64,000 bases of DNA from Aulostomus chinensis (lineage: Eukaryota; Chordata; Actinopteri; Syngnathiformes; Aulostomidae), in the NCBI GenBank assembly GCA_037954235.1, contig JBBMOA010000001.1, forward strand, positions 11,547,980 through 11,611,979, given 5' to 3'. Positions 37,001 through 51,000 of the stretch are shown here, piece after piece. The notes beneath the pieces are model-generated. The model was not told the origin of the DNA, did no database searches, and saw nothing but the letters and a program-made list of their open reading frames with translations. A program made the translations under genes and the position numbers. Numbering within the stretch: the stretch's first letter is position 1; each line of letters begins with the position of its first letter.

Positions 37001-39990
37001 AGCAATTCTTCCGACATCACTGTCGCATCATTTTGAGGTCATTAGCAGTTCTTCCGACATCACTGTCGCATTATTTTGAGGTTCATAGCAACTCTTACTA
37101 CATTTCTGTCAGCATCACTTTTAGGTTATTCGAAACTTTCATTTCATTAATGTTAGCATCATTTTGAGTTCATTAGCAATTCTTACTAAATCACTGTAGC
37201 ATCATTTTGAGTTCATTAGCAATTCTTACTAAATCACTGTAGCATCATTTTGAGATCATTAGCAATTCTTCTGACATCACTGTCGCATTGTTTTGAGGTT
37301 CGTAGAAACTCTTACTACGTGACTGTCAGCATCACTTTAAGGTTATTCGAAACGTTCACTCCATTACTGTTAGCATCATTTTGACTTCATTAGCAATTCT
37401 TACTAAATCACTGTCGCATCATTTTGAGATCTTTAGCAATTCTTCTGACATCACTGTCGCATTATTTTGAGGTTCGAAGCAACTCTTACTACATGACTGT
37501 CAGCATCACTTTGAGGTTGTTCGAAACACTTACTACATTACTGTAAGCATCACTGACTTGATTAGCAACTATCACTACATTACTGTTAGCATCATTTTGA
37601 GTTCATTAGCAATTCTTCCGACATCACTGTCGCAATATTTTAGGTTCGTAGCAACTCTTACTACATTATTATTGCATTATTTTAAGGTTCGCAGCAACTC
37701 TTACTACATTACTGTCAGCATCACTTTGAGTTTTTTCGCAACTGTCACTACATAACTGTTAGCATCATTTTTAGTTGTTGAGCAATTCTCACGACATCAC
37801 TGTAGCATTAAATTCAGTTCATTAGCAACTCTTACTAAATGACTTTCAGCATCACTTTGAGGTTGTTCGAAACTCTTACTACATTACTGTAAGCATCGCT
37901 GAGTTTCTTAGCAACTATCACTACATTACTGTTAGCATCATCTTGAGTTCATTAGCAATTCTTCCGACATCACTGTCGCAATATTTTGAGGTTCGTAGCA
38001 TCTTTTACTACATTACTGTCGCATTATTTTGAGGTTCGTAGCAACACTTACTACATGACTGTCAGCATCACTTTGAGGTTATTCGAAAGTTTCACTCCAT
38101 TACTGTTAGCATCATCTTGAGTTCATTAGCAATTCTTCCGACATCACTGTTGCATCATTTTGAGATCTTTAGCAATTCTTCTGACATCACTGTCGCATTA
38201 TTTTGAGGTTCGTAGCAACTCTTACTACATGACTGTCAGCATCACTTTGAGGTTGTTCGAAATACTTACTACATTACTGTAAGCATCACTGACTTGATTA
38301 GCAACTATCACTACATTACTGTTAGCATCATTTCAAGTTCATGAGCAATTCTTCCGACATCACTGTCGCAATATTTTGAGGTTCGTAGCAACTTTTACTA
38401 CATTACTGTCGCATTATTTTGAGGTTCGGAGCAACTCTTAGTACATGACTGTCAGCATCACTGTGAGGTTATTTGAAACACTTACTACATTACTGTAAGC
38501 ATCACTGAGTTGATTAGCAACTATCACTACATTACTGTTAGCATCTTTTTGACTTCATTAGCAATTCTTCCGACATCACTATCGCAACATTTTGAGGTTC
38601 GTAGCAACTTTTACGACATTACTGTCGCATTATTTTGAGGTTCGTAGCAACACTTACTACATGACTGTCAGCATCACTTTGAGGTTATTCGAAAGTTTCA
38701 CTCCATTACTGTTAGCATCATTTTGAGTTCATTAGCAATTCTTCCGACATCACTGTCGCAATATTTTGAGGTTCGTAGCAACTCTTACTACATTATTGTT
38801 GCATTATTTTAAGCTTCATCGCAACTGTTACTACATGACTGTCAGCATCACTTTGAGGTTGTTCGAAACACTTACTACATTACTGTAAGCATCACTGACT
38901 TGATTAGCAACTATCACTACATTACTTTTAGCATCATTTTGAGTTCATTAGCAATTCTTCCGACATCACTGTCGCAATATTTTGAGGTTCGTAGCAACTC
39001 TTACTACATTATTATTGCATTATTTTAAGGTTCACAGCAACTCATACTGCATTACTGTCAGCATCACTTTGAGTTTTTTAGCAACTATCACTACATAACT
39101 GTTAGCATCATTTTGAGTTGTTGAGCAATTCTCACAACATCACTGTAGCATTAAATTGAGTTCATGAGCAACTCTTACTAAATGACTTTCAGCATCACTT
39201 TGAGGTTGTTCGAAACTCTTACTACATTACTGTAAGCATCACTGAGTTTCTTAGCAACTATCACTACATTACTGTTAGCATCATCTTGAGTTCATTAGCA
39301 ATTCTTCCGACATCACTGTCGCAATATTTTGAGGTTCGTAGCAACACTTACTACATTACTGTCGCATTATTTTGAGGTTCGTAGCAACACTTACTACATG
39401 ACTGTCAGCATCACTTTGAGGTTATTCGAAAGTTTCACTCCATTACTGTTAGCATCATCTTGAGTTCATTAGCAATTCTTCCGACATCACTGTCGCAATA
39501 TTTTGATGTTCGTAGCAACTTTTACTACATTACTGTCGCATTATTTTGAGGTTCGTAGCAACTCTTAGTACATGACTGTCAGCATCACTTTGAGGTTATT
39601 AGAAAGTTTCACTCCATTACTGTTAGCATCATCTTGAGTTCATTAGCAATTCTTACTACATCACTGTCGCAATATTTTGAGGTTCGTAGCAACTTTTACT
39701 ACATTACTGTCGCATTATTTTGAGGTTCGTAGCAACTCTTTGTACATGACTGTCAGCATCACTTTGAGGTTATTCGAAAGTTTCACTCCATTACTGTTAG
39801 CATCATCTTGAGTTCATCAGCAATTCTTACTACATCACTGTCGCAATATTTTGAGGTTCGTAGCAACTTTTACTACATTACTGTCGCATTATTTTGATGT
39901 TCGTAGCAACTCTTAGTACATGACTGTCAGCATCACTTTGAGGTTATTAGAAACGTTCACTCCATTACTGTTAGCATCATTTTGAGATCA
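25081..39990 (+). repeat. 7.37-kb tandem duplication (two long near-identical units)
   Basis: Unit 1 (about 25081-32446) and unit 2 (about 32447-39990) match at a constant 7,366-bp offset up to 39.29 kb, then at 7,540 bp. The 174-bp step is one extra higher-order unit gained near 39.34-39.51 kb in unit 2. Only scattered substitutions are seen, for example 'atcattagc' at 27500 against 'atcattcgc' at 34866, and 'cactgtcgcattaaattc' at 30441 against 'cactgtagcattaaattc' at 37799. The duplication is therefore young. Confidence 0.9.
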
Positions 39991-40011
39991 TTACCAATTC
40001 TTCTGACATCA

Positions 40012-40950
40012 CTGTTGCATCATTTTGAGATCTTTAGCAATTCTTCTGACATCACTGTCGCATTATTTTGAGGTTCGTAGCAACTCTTACTACATGACTG
40101 TCAGCATCACTTTGAGGTTGTTCGAAACACTTACTACATTACTTTAAGCATCACTGACTTGATTAGCAACTATCACTACATTACTGTTAGCATCATTTCA
40201 AGTTCATGAGCAATTCTTCCGACATCACTGTCGCAATATTTTGAGGTTCGTAGCAACTTTTACTACATTACTGTCGCATTATTTTGAGGTTCGTAGCAAC
40301 TCTTAGTACATGACTGTCATCATCACTTTGAGGTTATTCGAAACACTTACTACATTACTGTAAGCATCACTGAGTTGATTAGCAACTAGCACTACATTAC
40401 TGTTAGCATCATTTTGAGTTCATTAGCAATTCTTCCGACATCACGATCGCAATATTTTGAGGTTCGTAGCAACTTTTACTGCATGACTGTCGCATTATTT
40501 TGAGATTTGTAGCAACACTTACGACATGACTGTCAGCATCACTTTGAAGTTATTCGAAAGTTTCACTCCATTACTTTTAGCATCATTTTGAGTTCATTAG
40601 CGATTCTTACGACATCACTGTCGCATCATTTTGAGATCATTAGCAATTCTTCTGACATCACTGTCGCATTAATTGCAGGTTCGTAGCAACTGTTACTACA
40701 TGACTGTCAGCATCACTTTGAGGTTATTCCAAACACTTACTACATTACTTTTATCATCTTTTTGAGTTCATTAGCAATTCTTCAGACATCACTGTCGCAA
40801 TATTTTGAGGTTCGTAGCAACTTTTACTACATTACTGTCGCATTATTTTGAGGTTCGTAGCAACTAATAGTACATGACTGTCAGCATCACTTTGAGGTTA
40901 TTCGAAACGTTCACTCCATTACTGTTAGCATCATTATGAGATCTTTAGCA
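40012..40950 (+). repeat. Third partial copy of a segment of the 7.37-kb unit
   Basis: Starting with 'ctgttgcatcattttgagat' at 40012, the sequence resembles that at 30781 and 38147 (offset 1,865 bp from the latter), including the private 'catttcaagttcatgagc' (30960, 38328 and about 40195). It is more diverged than the two main copies. Confidence 0.7.
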
Positions 40951-41639
40951 ATTCTTACTACATCACTGTCGCAATATTTTGAGGTTCGTATCAACTCTTA
41001 CTACATTATTATTGCATTTTTTTAAGGTTCGCAGCAACTCTTACTACATTACTGTCAGCATCACTTTGAGTTTATTAGCAACTATCACTACATAACTGTT
41101 AGCATCATTTTGAGTTGTTGAGCAATTCTCACGACATCACTGTATCATTAAATTGAGTTCATTAGCAACTCTTACTAAATGACTTTCAGCATCAGTTTAA
41201 GGCTGTTCGAAACTCTTACTTCATTACTGTAAGCATCACTGAGTTTCTTAGCAACTATCACTACATTACTGTTTGCATCATCTTGAGTTCATTAGGATTT
41301 CTTCCGACATCACTGTCGCAATATTTTGAGGTTCGTAGCATCTTTTACTACATTACTGTCGCATTATTTTGAGGTTCGTAGCAACACTTACTACATGACT
41401 GTCAGCATCACTTTGAGTTTATTAGCAACTCTCACTACATTACTGTTAGCATTATTTTGAGTAATTGAGCAATTCTCAAGACATCACTGTAGCATTAAAT
41501 TGAGTTCATTAGCAACTCTTACTAAATGACTGTCAGCATCACTTTGAGGTTGTTTGAAACACTTACTCCATTACTTTAAGCATCACTGAGTTTATGAGCA
41601 ACTATCACTACATTACTGTTAGCATCATTTTGAGGTTGG

Positions 41640-44600
41640 AAGCAACTGTTACTACATGACTGACAGCATCACTTTTAGGTGTTTGGAAACACTTACTACA
41701 TTACTGTAAGCATCACTGAGTTAATTAGCAACTATCACTACATTACTGTTCGCATCATTTTGAGTTCATTAGCAATTCTTCTGACGTCACTGTCGCATCA
41801 TTTTGAGATCTTTAGCAATTCTTCTGACATCACTGTCGCAGTATTTTGAGGTTCGTAGCAACTCTTACGACATGACTGTCAGCATCACTTTGAGGTTTTT
41901 CGAAACACTTACTACATTACTGAAAGCATTACTGACTTGATTAGCAACTATCACTACATTACTGTTAGCATCATTTTGAGTTCATTAGAAATTCTTCCGA
42001 CATCACTGTCACAATTTTTAGAGGTTCGTAGCAACTTTTACTTCATTCCTGTCGCATTATTTTGAGGTTCGTAGCAACTCTTAGTACATGACTGTCAGCA
42101 TCACTTTGAGGTTATTCGAAACGTTCACTCCATTACTGTTTGCATCATTTTGAGTTCATTAGCAATTCTTACTACATCACTGTCGCATCATTTTGAGATC
42201 ATTAGCAATTCTTCTGACATCACTGTCACATTATTTTGAGGTTCGTAGCAACTCTTACTACATTATTGTTGCATTATTTTAAGGTTCGTAGCAACTCTTA
42301 CTACATGACTGTCAGCATCACTTTGAGGTTATTCGAAAGTTTCACTCCATTACTGTTATCATCATTTTGAGTTCATCAGCAATTCTTACTACATCACTGT
42401 CGCATTATTTTGAGGTTCGTAGCAACTCTTAGTACATGACTGTCAGCATCACTTTGAGGTTATTTGAAACTTTCACTCCATTACTGTTAGCATCATTTTG
42501 AGTTCATTAGCAATTCTTACTACATCACTGTCGCATCATTTTGAGATCATTTGCAATTCTTCTGACATCACTGTCACATTATTTTGAGGTTCGTAGCAAC
42601 TCTTACTACATTATTGTTGCATTATTTTAAGGTTCGTAGCAACTCTTACTACATGACTGTCAGCATCACTTTGAGTTCATTAGCAACTATCACTACATTA
42701 CTGTTCGCATCATTTTGAGTTCATGAGCAATTCTCACGACATCACTGTAACATTGAATTGAGTTCATTAGCAATTCTTCCGACATCACTGTCGCATTATT
42801 TTGAGGTTCGTAGCAACTCTTAGTACAAGACTGTCAGCATCACTTTGAGGTTATTCGAAACCTTCACTCCATTACTTTTAGCATCATTTTGAGTTCATGA
42901 GCAATTCTTTCTAAATCACTGTCGCATAATTTTGAGATCTTTAGCAATTCTTCTGACATCACTGTCGCATTATTTTGAGGTTCGTAGCAACTCTTCCTAC
43001 ATGACTGTCAGCATCACTTTGAGGTTGTTCGAAACACTTACAACATTACTGTAAGCATCACTGAGTTGATTAGCAAGTATCACTACATTACTGTTAGCAT
43101 CATTTTAAGTTCATTAGCAGTTCTTCCGACATCACTGTCGCAATATTTTGAGGTTCGTAGCAACTTTTACTACATTACTGTCGCATTATTTTGAGGTTCG
43201 TAGCAACTCTTAGTACATGACTTTCAGCATCACTTTGAGCTTATTCGAAACTTTCACTCCATTACTGTTAGCATCATTTTGAGTTCATTAGCAATTCTTA
43301 CTACATCACTGTCGCATCATTTTGAGATCATTTGCAATTCTTCTGACATCACTGTCACATTATTTTGAGTTTCGTAGCAACTCTTACTACATTACTGTCG
43401 CATTATTTTGAGGTTCGTAGCAACTCTTAGTACATGACTGTCAGCATCACTTTGAGGTTATTCGAAACGTTCACTCCATTACTGTTAGCATCATTTTGAT
43501 TTCGTTCGCAATTCTTACTAAATCACTGTCGCATCATTTTGAGATCATTAGCAATTCTTCTGACATCACTGTCACATTATTTTGAGGTTCGTAGCAACTC
43601 TTACTACATTATTGTTGCATTATTTTAAGGTTCGTAGTAACTCTTACTACATTACTGTCAGCATCACTTTGAGTTTATTAGCAACTGTCACTACATTACT
43701 GTGAGCATCATTTTGAGTTCATGAGCAATTCTCACGACATCACTGTTGCATTGAATTGAGTTCATTAGCAATTCTTCCTAAATGACTGTCAGCATCACTT
43801 TGAGGTTGTTCGAAACGTTCACTCCATTACTGTTAGCATCATTTTGATTTCGTTCGCAATTCTTACTAAATCACTGTCGCATCATTTTGAGATCATTAGC
43901 AATTCTTCTGACATCACTGTCACATTATTTTGAGGTTCGTAGCAACTCTTACTACATTATTGTTGCATTATTTTAAGGTTCGTAGTAACTCTTACTTCAT
44001 TACTGTAAGCATCACTGAGTTTCTTAGCAACTATCACTACATTACTGTTAGCATCATCTTGAGTTCATTCGCAATTCTTCCGAAATCACTGTCGCAATAT
44101 TTTGAGGTTCGTAGCAACTCTTACTACATGACTGTCAGCATCACTTTGAGGTTATTCGAAACTTTCACTCCATTACTTTTAGCATCATTTTGAGTTCATT
44201 AGCAATTCTTACTACATCACTGTCGCATCAGTTTTAGATCATTAACAATTGTTTTGACATCACTGTCGCATTACTTTGAGGTTCGAAGCAACTCTTACTA
44301 CATGACTGTCAGCGTCACTTTGAGGTTGTTCGAAACACTTACTACATTACTGTAAGCATTACTGAGTTGATTAGCAACTATCACTACATTACTTTTAGCA
44401 TCATTTTGGGTTCATTAGCAACTATCACTACATTACTGTTAGCGTCATTTTGAGTTTATTAGCAATTCATAGACATCACTGTAGCATTAAATTGAGGTTA
44501 GTAGCAACTCTTACGACATGACTGTCAGCATCACTTTGAGGTTGTTTGAAACACTTACAACATTACTGTAAGCATCACTTAGTTTATTAGCAACTATCAC

Positions 44601-45060
44601 TACATTACTGTTAGCATCATTTTGAGGTTTGAAGCAACTTTTACTACATGACTGACAGCATCACTTTTTGGTTGTTGGAAACACTTACTACATTACTGTA
44701 AGCATCACTGAGTTAATTTGCAACTATCACTACATTATTGTTCGCATCATTTTGAGTTGATTAGCAATTCTTCTGACGTCACTGTCGCATCATTTTGAGA
44801 TCTTTAGCAATTCTTCTGACATCACTGTCGCAGTATTTTTAGGTTCGTAGCAACTCTTACGACATGACTGTCAGCATCACTTTGAGGTTTTTCGAAACAC
44901 TTACTACATTACTGAAAGCATTACTGACTTGATTAGCAACTATCACTACATTACTGTTAGCATCATTTTGAGTTCATTAGCAATTCTTCCGACATCACTG
45001 TCACAATTTTTAGAGGTTCGTAGCAACTTTTACTTCATTCCTGTCGCATTATTTTGAGGT
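41640..45060 (+). repeat. 2.99-kb offset duplicate in the satellite
   Basis: The variant 'ttctgacgtcactgtcgcat' occurs at 41779 and 44771, a 2,992-bp offset. The flanks share 'tactgaaagcattactgact' and 'cacaatttttagaggttcg'. This links the 41.6-42.1 kb stretch to the X block of the mosaic. Confidence 0.7.
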
Positions 45061-48000
45061 TCGTAGCAACTCTTAGTACATGACTGTCAGCATCACTTTG
45101 AGTTTATTCGAAACGTTCACTCCATTACTGTTAGCATCATTTTGAGTTCATTAGCAATTCTTACTACATCACTGTCGCATCATTTTGAGATCATTAGCAA
45201 TTCTTCTGACATCACTGTCACATTATTTTGAGGTTCGTAGCAACTCTTACTACATTATTGTTGCATTATTTTAAGGTTCGTAGCAACTCTTACTACATGA
45301 CTGTCAGCATCACTTTGAGGTTATTCGAAAGTTTCACTCTATTACTGTTATCATCATTTTGAGTTCATTAGCAATTCTTCCGACATCACTGTCGCATTAT
45401 TTTGAGGTTCGTAGCAACTCTTCCTACATGACCGTCAGCATCACTTTGAGGTTGTTCGAAACGTTCACTCCATTACTTTTAGCATCATTTTGAGTTCATG
45501 AGCAATTCTTTCTAAATCACTGTCGCATCAGTTTGAGATCTTTCGCAATTCTTCTGACATCACTGTCGCATTATTTTGAGGTTCGTAGCAACTCTTCCTA
45601 CATGACCGTCAGCATCACTTTGAGGTTGTTCGAAGCACTTACAACATTACAGTAAGCATCACTGAGTTGATTAGCAACTATCACTACATTACTGTTAGCA
45701 TCATTTTAAGTTCATTAGCAATTCTTCCGACATCACTGTTGCAATATTTTGAGGTTCGTAGCAACTCTTACTACATTATTGTTGCATTATTTTAAGGTTC
45801 GTTGCAACTCTTACTACATTACTGTCAGCATCACTTTGATTTTATTAGCAACTATCACTACATTACTGTTAGCATCATTTTGAGTTGTTGAGCAATTCTC
45901 ACGACATCACTGTAGCATTAAATTGAGTTCATTAGCAACTCTTCCTAAATGACCTTCAGCATCACTTTGAGGTTGTTGGAAACTCTTTCTACATTACTTG
46001 AAGCATCACTGAGTTTCTTAGCAACTATCACTACATTACTGTTAGCATCATCTTGAGTTCATTAGCAATACTTCCGACATCACTGTCGCAATATTTTGAG
46101 GTTCGTAGCAACGTTTACTACATTAGTGTCGCATTATTTCGAGGTTCTTTGCAACTCTTAGTACATGACTGTCAGCATCACTTTGAGGTTATTCGAAACG
46201 TTCACTCCATTACTGTTAGCATCATTTTGAGTTCATTAGCAATTCTTACAAAATCACTGTCGCATCATTTTGAGATCATTAGCAATTCTTCCTTAATGAC
46301 CTTCAGCATCACTTTGAGGTTGTTCGAAACACTTACTACATTACTATAAGCATCACTGACTTGATTAGCAACTATCACTCCATTACGTTTAGCATCATTT
46401 TGAGTTCATTAGCAATTCTTACTACATCACTGTCGCATCATTTTGAGATCATTAGCAATTCTTCCGACATCACTGTCGCAATATTTTGAGGTTCCTAGCA
46501 ACTCTTACTACATGACTGTCAGCATCACTTTGAGGTTATTTTAAACGTTCACTCCATTACTGTTAGCATCATTTTGAGATCATTAGCAATTCTTCTAACA
46601 TCACTGTCGCATCATTTTGAGATCTTTAGCAATTCTTCTGACATCACTGTCGCATTATTTTGAGGTTCGTAGCAACTCTTACTACATGACTGTCAGCATC
46701 ACTTTGAGGTTGTTCGAAACACTTACTACATTACTATAAGCATCACTGACTTGATTAGCAACTATCACTACATTACTATTAGCATCATTTTGAGTTCATT
46801 ACCAATTCTTCCTACAACACTGTTGCATCATTTTGAGTTCATTAGCAATTCTTCCGACATCACTGTCGCAATATTTTGAGGTTCGTAGCAACTCTTACTA
46901 CATTATTGTTGCATTATTTTAAGGTTCGTAGCAACTCTTACTACATTACTGTCAGCATCACTTTGAGTTTTTTAGCAACTATCACTACAAAACTGTTAGC
47001 ATCATTTTGAGTTGTTGAGCAATTCTCACGACATCACTGTAGCATTAAATTGAGTTCATTAGCAACTCTTACTAAATGACTGTCAGCATCTCTTTGAGGT
47101 TGTTCGAAACTCTTACTACATTACTGTAAGCATCACTGAGTTTCTTAGCAACTATCACTACATTACTGTTAGCATCATCTTGAGTTCATTAGCAATTCTT
47201 CCGACATCACTGTCGCAATATTTTGAGGTTCATAGCAACTTTTACTACATTACTGTCGCATTATTTTGAGGTTCGTAGCAACAATTACTACATGACTGTC
47301 AGCATCACTTTGAGGTTATTCGAAAGTTTCACTCCATTACTGTTAGCATCATCTTGAGTTCATTAGCAATTCTTCCGACATCACTGTCGCAATATTTTGA
47401 GGTTCGTAGCAACTTTTACTACATTACTGTCGCATTATTTTGAGGTTCGTAGCAACTCTTAGTACATGACTTTCAGCATCACTTTGAGCTTATTCGAAAC
47501 TTTCACTCCATTACTGTTAGCATCATTTTGAGTTCATTAGCAATTCTTACTACATCACTGTCGCATCATTTTGAGATCATTTGCAATTCTTCTGACATCA
47601 CTGTCACATTATTTTGAGTTTCGTAGCAACTCTTACTACATTACTGTCGCATTATTTTGAGGTTCGTAGCAACTCTTAGTACATGACTGTCAGCATCACT
47701 TTGAGGTTATTCGAAACGTTCACTCCATTACTGTTAGCATCATTTTGATTTCGTTCGCAATTCTTACTAAATCACTGTCGCATCATTTTGAGATCATTAG
47801 CAATTCTTCTGACATCACTGTCACATTATTTTGAGGTTCGTAGCAACTCTTACTACATTATTGTTGCATTATTTTAAGGTTCGTAGTAACTCTTACTACA
47901 TTACTGTCAGCATCACTTTGAGTTTATTAGCAACTGTCACTACATTACTGTGAGCATCATTTTGAGTTCATGAGCAATTCTCACGACATCACTGTTGCAT

Positions 48001-51000
48001 TGAATTGAGTTCATTAGCAATTCTTCCTAAATGACTGTCAGCATCACTTTGAGGTTGTTCGAAACGTTCACTCCATTACTGTTAGCATCATTTTGATTTC
48101 GTTCGCAATTCTTACTAAATCACTGTCGCATCATTTTGAGATCATTAGCAATTCTTCTGACATCACTGTCACATTATTTTGAGGTTCGTAGCAACTCTTA
48201 CTACATTATTGTTGCATTATTTTAAGGTTCGTAGTAACTCTTACTTCATTACTGTAAGCATCACTGAGTTTCTTAGCAACTATCACTACATTACTGTTAG
48301 CATCATCTTGAGTTCATTCGCAATTCTTCCGAAATCACTGTCGCAATATTTTGAGGTTCGTAGCAACTCTTACTACATGACTGTCAGCATCACTTTGAGG
48401 TTATTCGAAACTTTCACTCCATTACTTTTAGCATCATTTTGAGTTCATTAGCAATTCTTACTACATCACTGTCGCATCAGTTTTAGATCATTAACAATTG
48501 TTTTGACATCACTGTCGCATTACTTTGAGGTTCGAAGCAACTCTTACTACATGACTGTCAGCGTCACTTTGAGGTTGTTCGAAACACTTACTACATTACT
48601 GTAAGCATTACTGAGTTGATTAGCAACTATCACTACATTACTTTTAGCATCATTTTGGGTTCATTAGCAACTATCACTACATTACTGTTAGCGTCATTTT
48701 GAGTTTATTAGCAATTCATAGACATCACTGTAGCATTAAATTGAGGTTAGTAGCAACTCTTACGACATGACTGTCAGCATCACTTTGAGGTTGTTTGAAA
48801 CACTTACAACATTACTGTAAGCATCACTTAGTTTATTAGCAACTATCACTACATTACTGTTAGCATCATTTTGAGGTTTGAAGCAACTTTTACTACATGA
48901 CTGACAGCATCACTTTTTGGTTGTTGGAAACACTTACTACATTACTGTAAGCATCACTGAGTTAATTTGCAACTATCACTACATTATTGTTCGCATCATT
49001 TTGAGTTGATTAGCAATTCTTCTGACGTCACTGTCGCATCATTTTGAGATCTTTAGCAATTCTTCTGACATCACTGTCGCAGTATTTTTAGGTTCGTAGC
49101 AACTCTTACGACATGACTGTCAGCATCACTTTGAGGTTTTTCGAAACACTTACTACATTACTGAAAGCATTACTGACTTGATTAGCAACTATCACTACAT
49201 TACTGTTAGCATCATTTTGAGTTCATTAGCAATTCTTCCGACATCACTGTCACAATTTTTAGAGGTTCGTAGCAACTTTTACTTCATTCCTGTCGCATTA
49301 TTTTGAGGTTCGTAGCAACTCTTAGTACATGACTGTCAGCATCACTTTGAGTTTATTCGAAACGTTCACTCCATTACTATTAGCATCATTTTGAGTTCAT
49401 TACCAATTCTTCCTACAACACTGTTGCATCATTTTGAGTTCATTAGCAATTCTTCCGACATCACTGTCGCAATATTTTGAGGTTCGTAGCAACTCTTACT
49501 ACATTATTGTTGCATTATTTTAAGGTTCGTAGCAACTCTTACTACATTACTGTCAGCATCACTTTGAGTTTTTTAGCAACTATCACTACAAAACTGTTAG
49601 CATCATTTTGAGTTGTTGAGCAATTCTCACGACATCACTGTAGCATTAAATTGAGTTCATTAGCAACTCTTACTAAATGACTGTCAGCATCTCTTTGAGG
49701 TTGTTCGAAACTCTTACTACATTACTGTAAGCATCACTGAGTTTCTTAGCAACTATCACTACATTACTGTTAGCATCATCTTGAGTTCATTAGCAATTCT
49801 TCCGACATCACTGTCGCAATATTTTGAGGTTCATAGCAACTTTTACTACATTACTGTCGCATTATTTTGAGGTTCGTAGCAACAATTACTACATGACTGT
49901 CAGCATCACTTTGAGGTTATTCGAAAGTTTCACTCCATTACTGTTAGCATCATCTTGAGTTCATTAGCAATTCTTCCGACATCACTGTCGCAATATTTTG
50001 AGGTTCGTAGCAACTTTTACTACATTACTGTCGCATTATTTTGAGGTTCGTAGCAACTCTTAGTACATGACTTTCAGCATCACTTTGAGCTTATTCGAAA
50101 CTTTCACTCCATTACTGTTAGCATCATTTTGAGTTCATTAGCAATTCTTACTACATCACTGTCGCATCATTTTGAGATCATTTGCAATTCTTCTGACATC
50201 ACTGTCACATTATTTTGAGTTTCGTAGCAACTCTTACTACATTACTGTCGCATTATTTTGAGGTTCGTAGCAACTCTTAGTACATGACTGTCAGCATCAC
50301 TTTGAGGTTATTCGAAACGTTCACTCCATTACTGTTAGCATCATTTTGATTTCGTTCGCAATTCTTACTAAATCACTGTCGCATCATTTTGAGATCATTA
50401 GCAATTCTTCTGACATCACTGTCACATTATTTTGAGGTTCGTAGCAACTCTTACTACATTATTGTTGCATTATTTTAAGGTTCGTAGTAACTCTTACTAC
50501 ATTACTGTCAGCATCACTTTGAGTTTATTAGCAACTGTCACTACATTACTGTGAGCATCATTTTGAGTTCATGAGCAATTCTCACGACATCACTGTTGCA
50601 TTGAATTGAGTTCATTAGCAATTCTTCCTAAATGACTGTCAGCATCACTTTGAGGTTGTTCGAAACGTTCACTCCATTACTGTTAGCATCATTTTGATTT
50701 CGTTCGCAATTCTTACTAAATCACTGTCGCATCATTTTGAGATCATTAGCAATTCTTCTGACATCACTGTCACATTATTTTGAGGTTCGTAGCAACTCTT
50801 ACTACATTATTGTTGCATTATTTTAAGGTTCGTAGTAACTCTTACTTCATTACTGTAAGCATCACTGAGTTTCTTAGCAACTATCACTACATTACTGTTA
50901 GCATCATCTTGAGTTCATTCGCAATTCTTCCGAAATCACTGTCGCAATATTTTGAGGTTCGTAGCAACTCTTACTACATGACTGTCAGCATCACTTTGAG

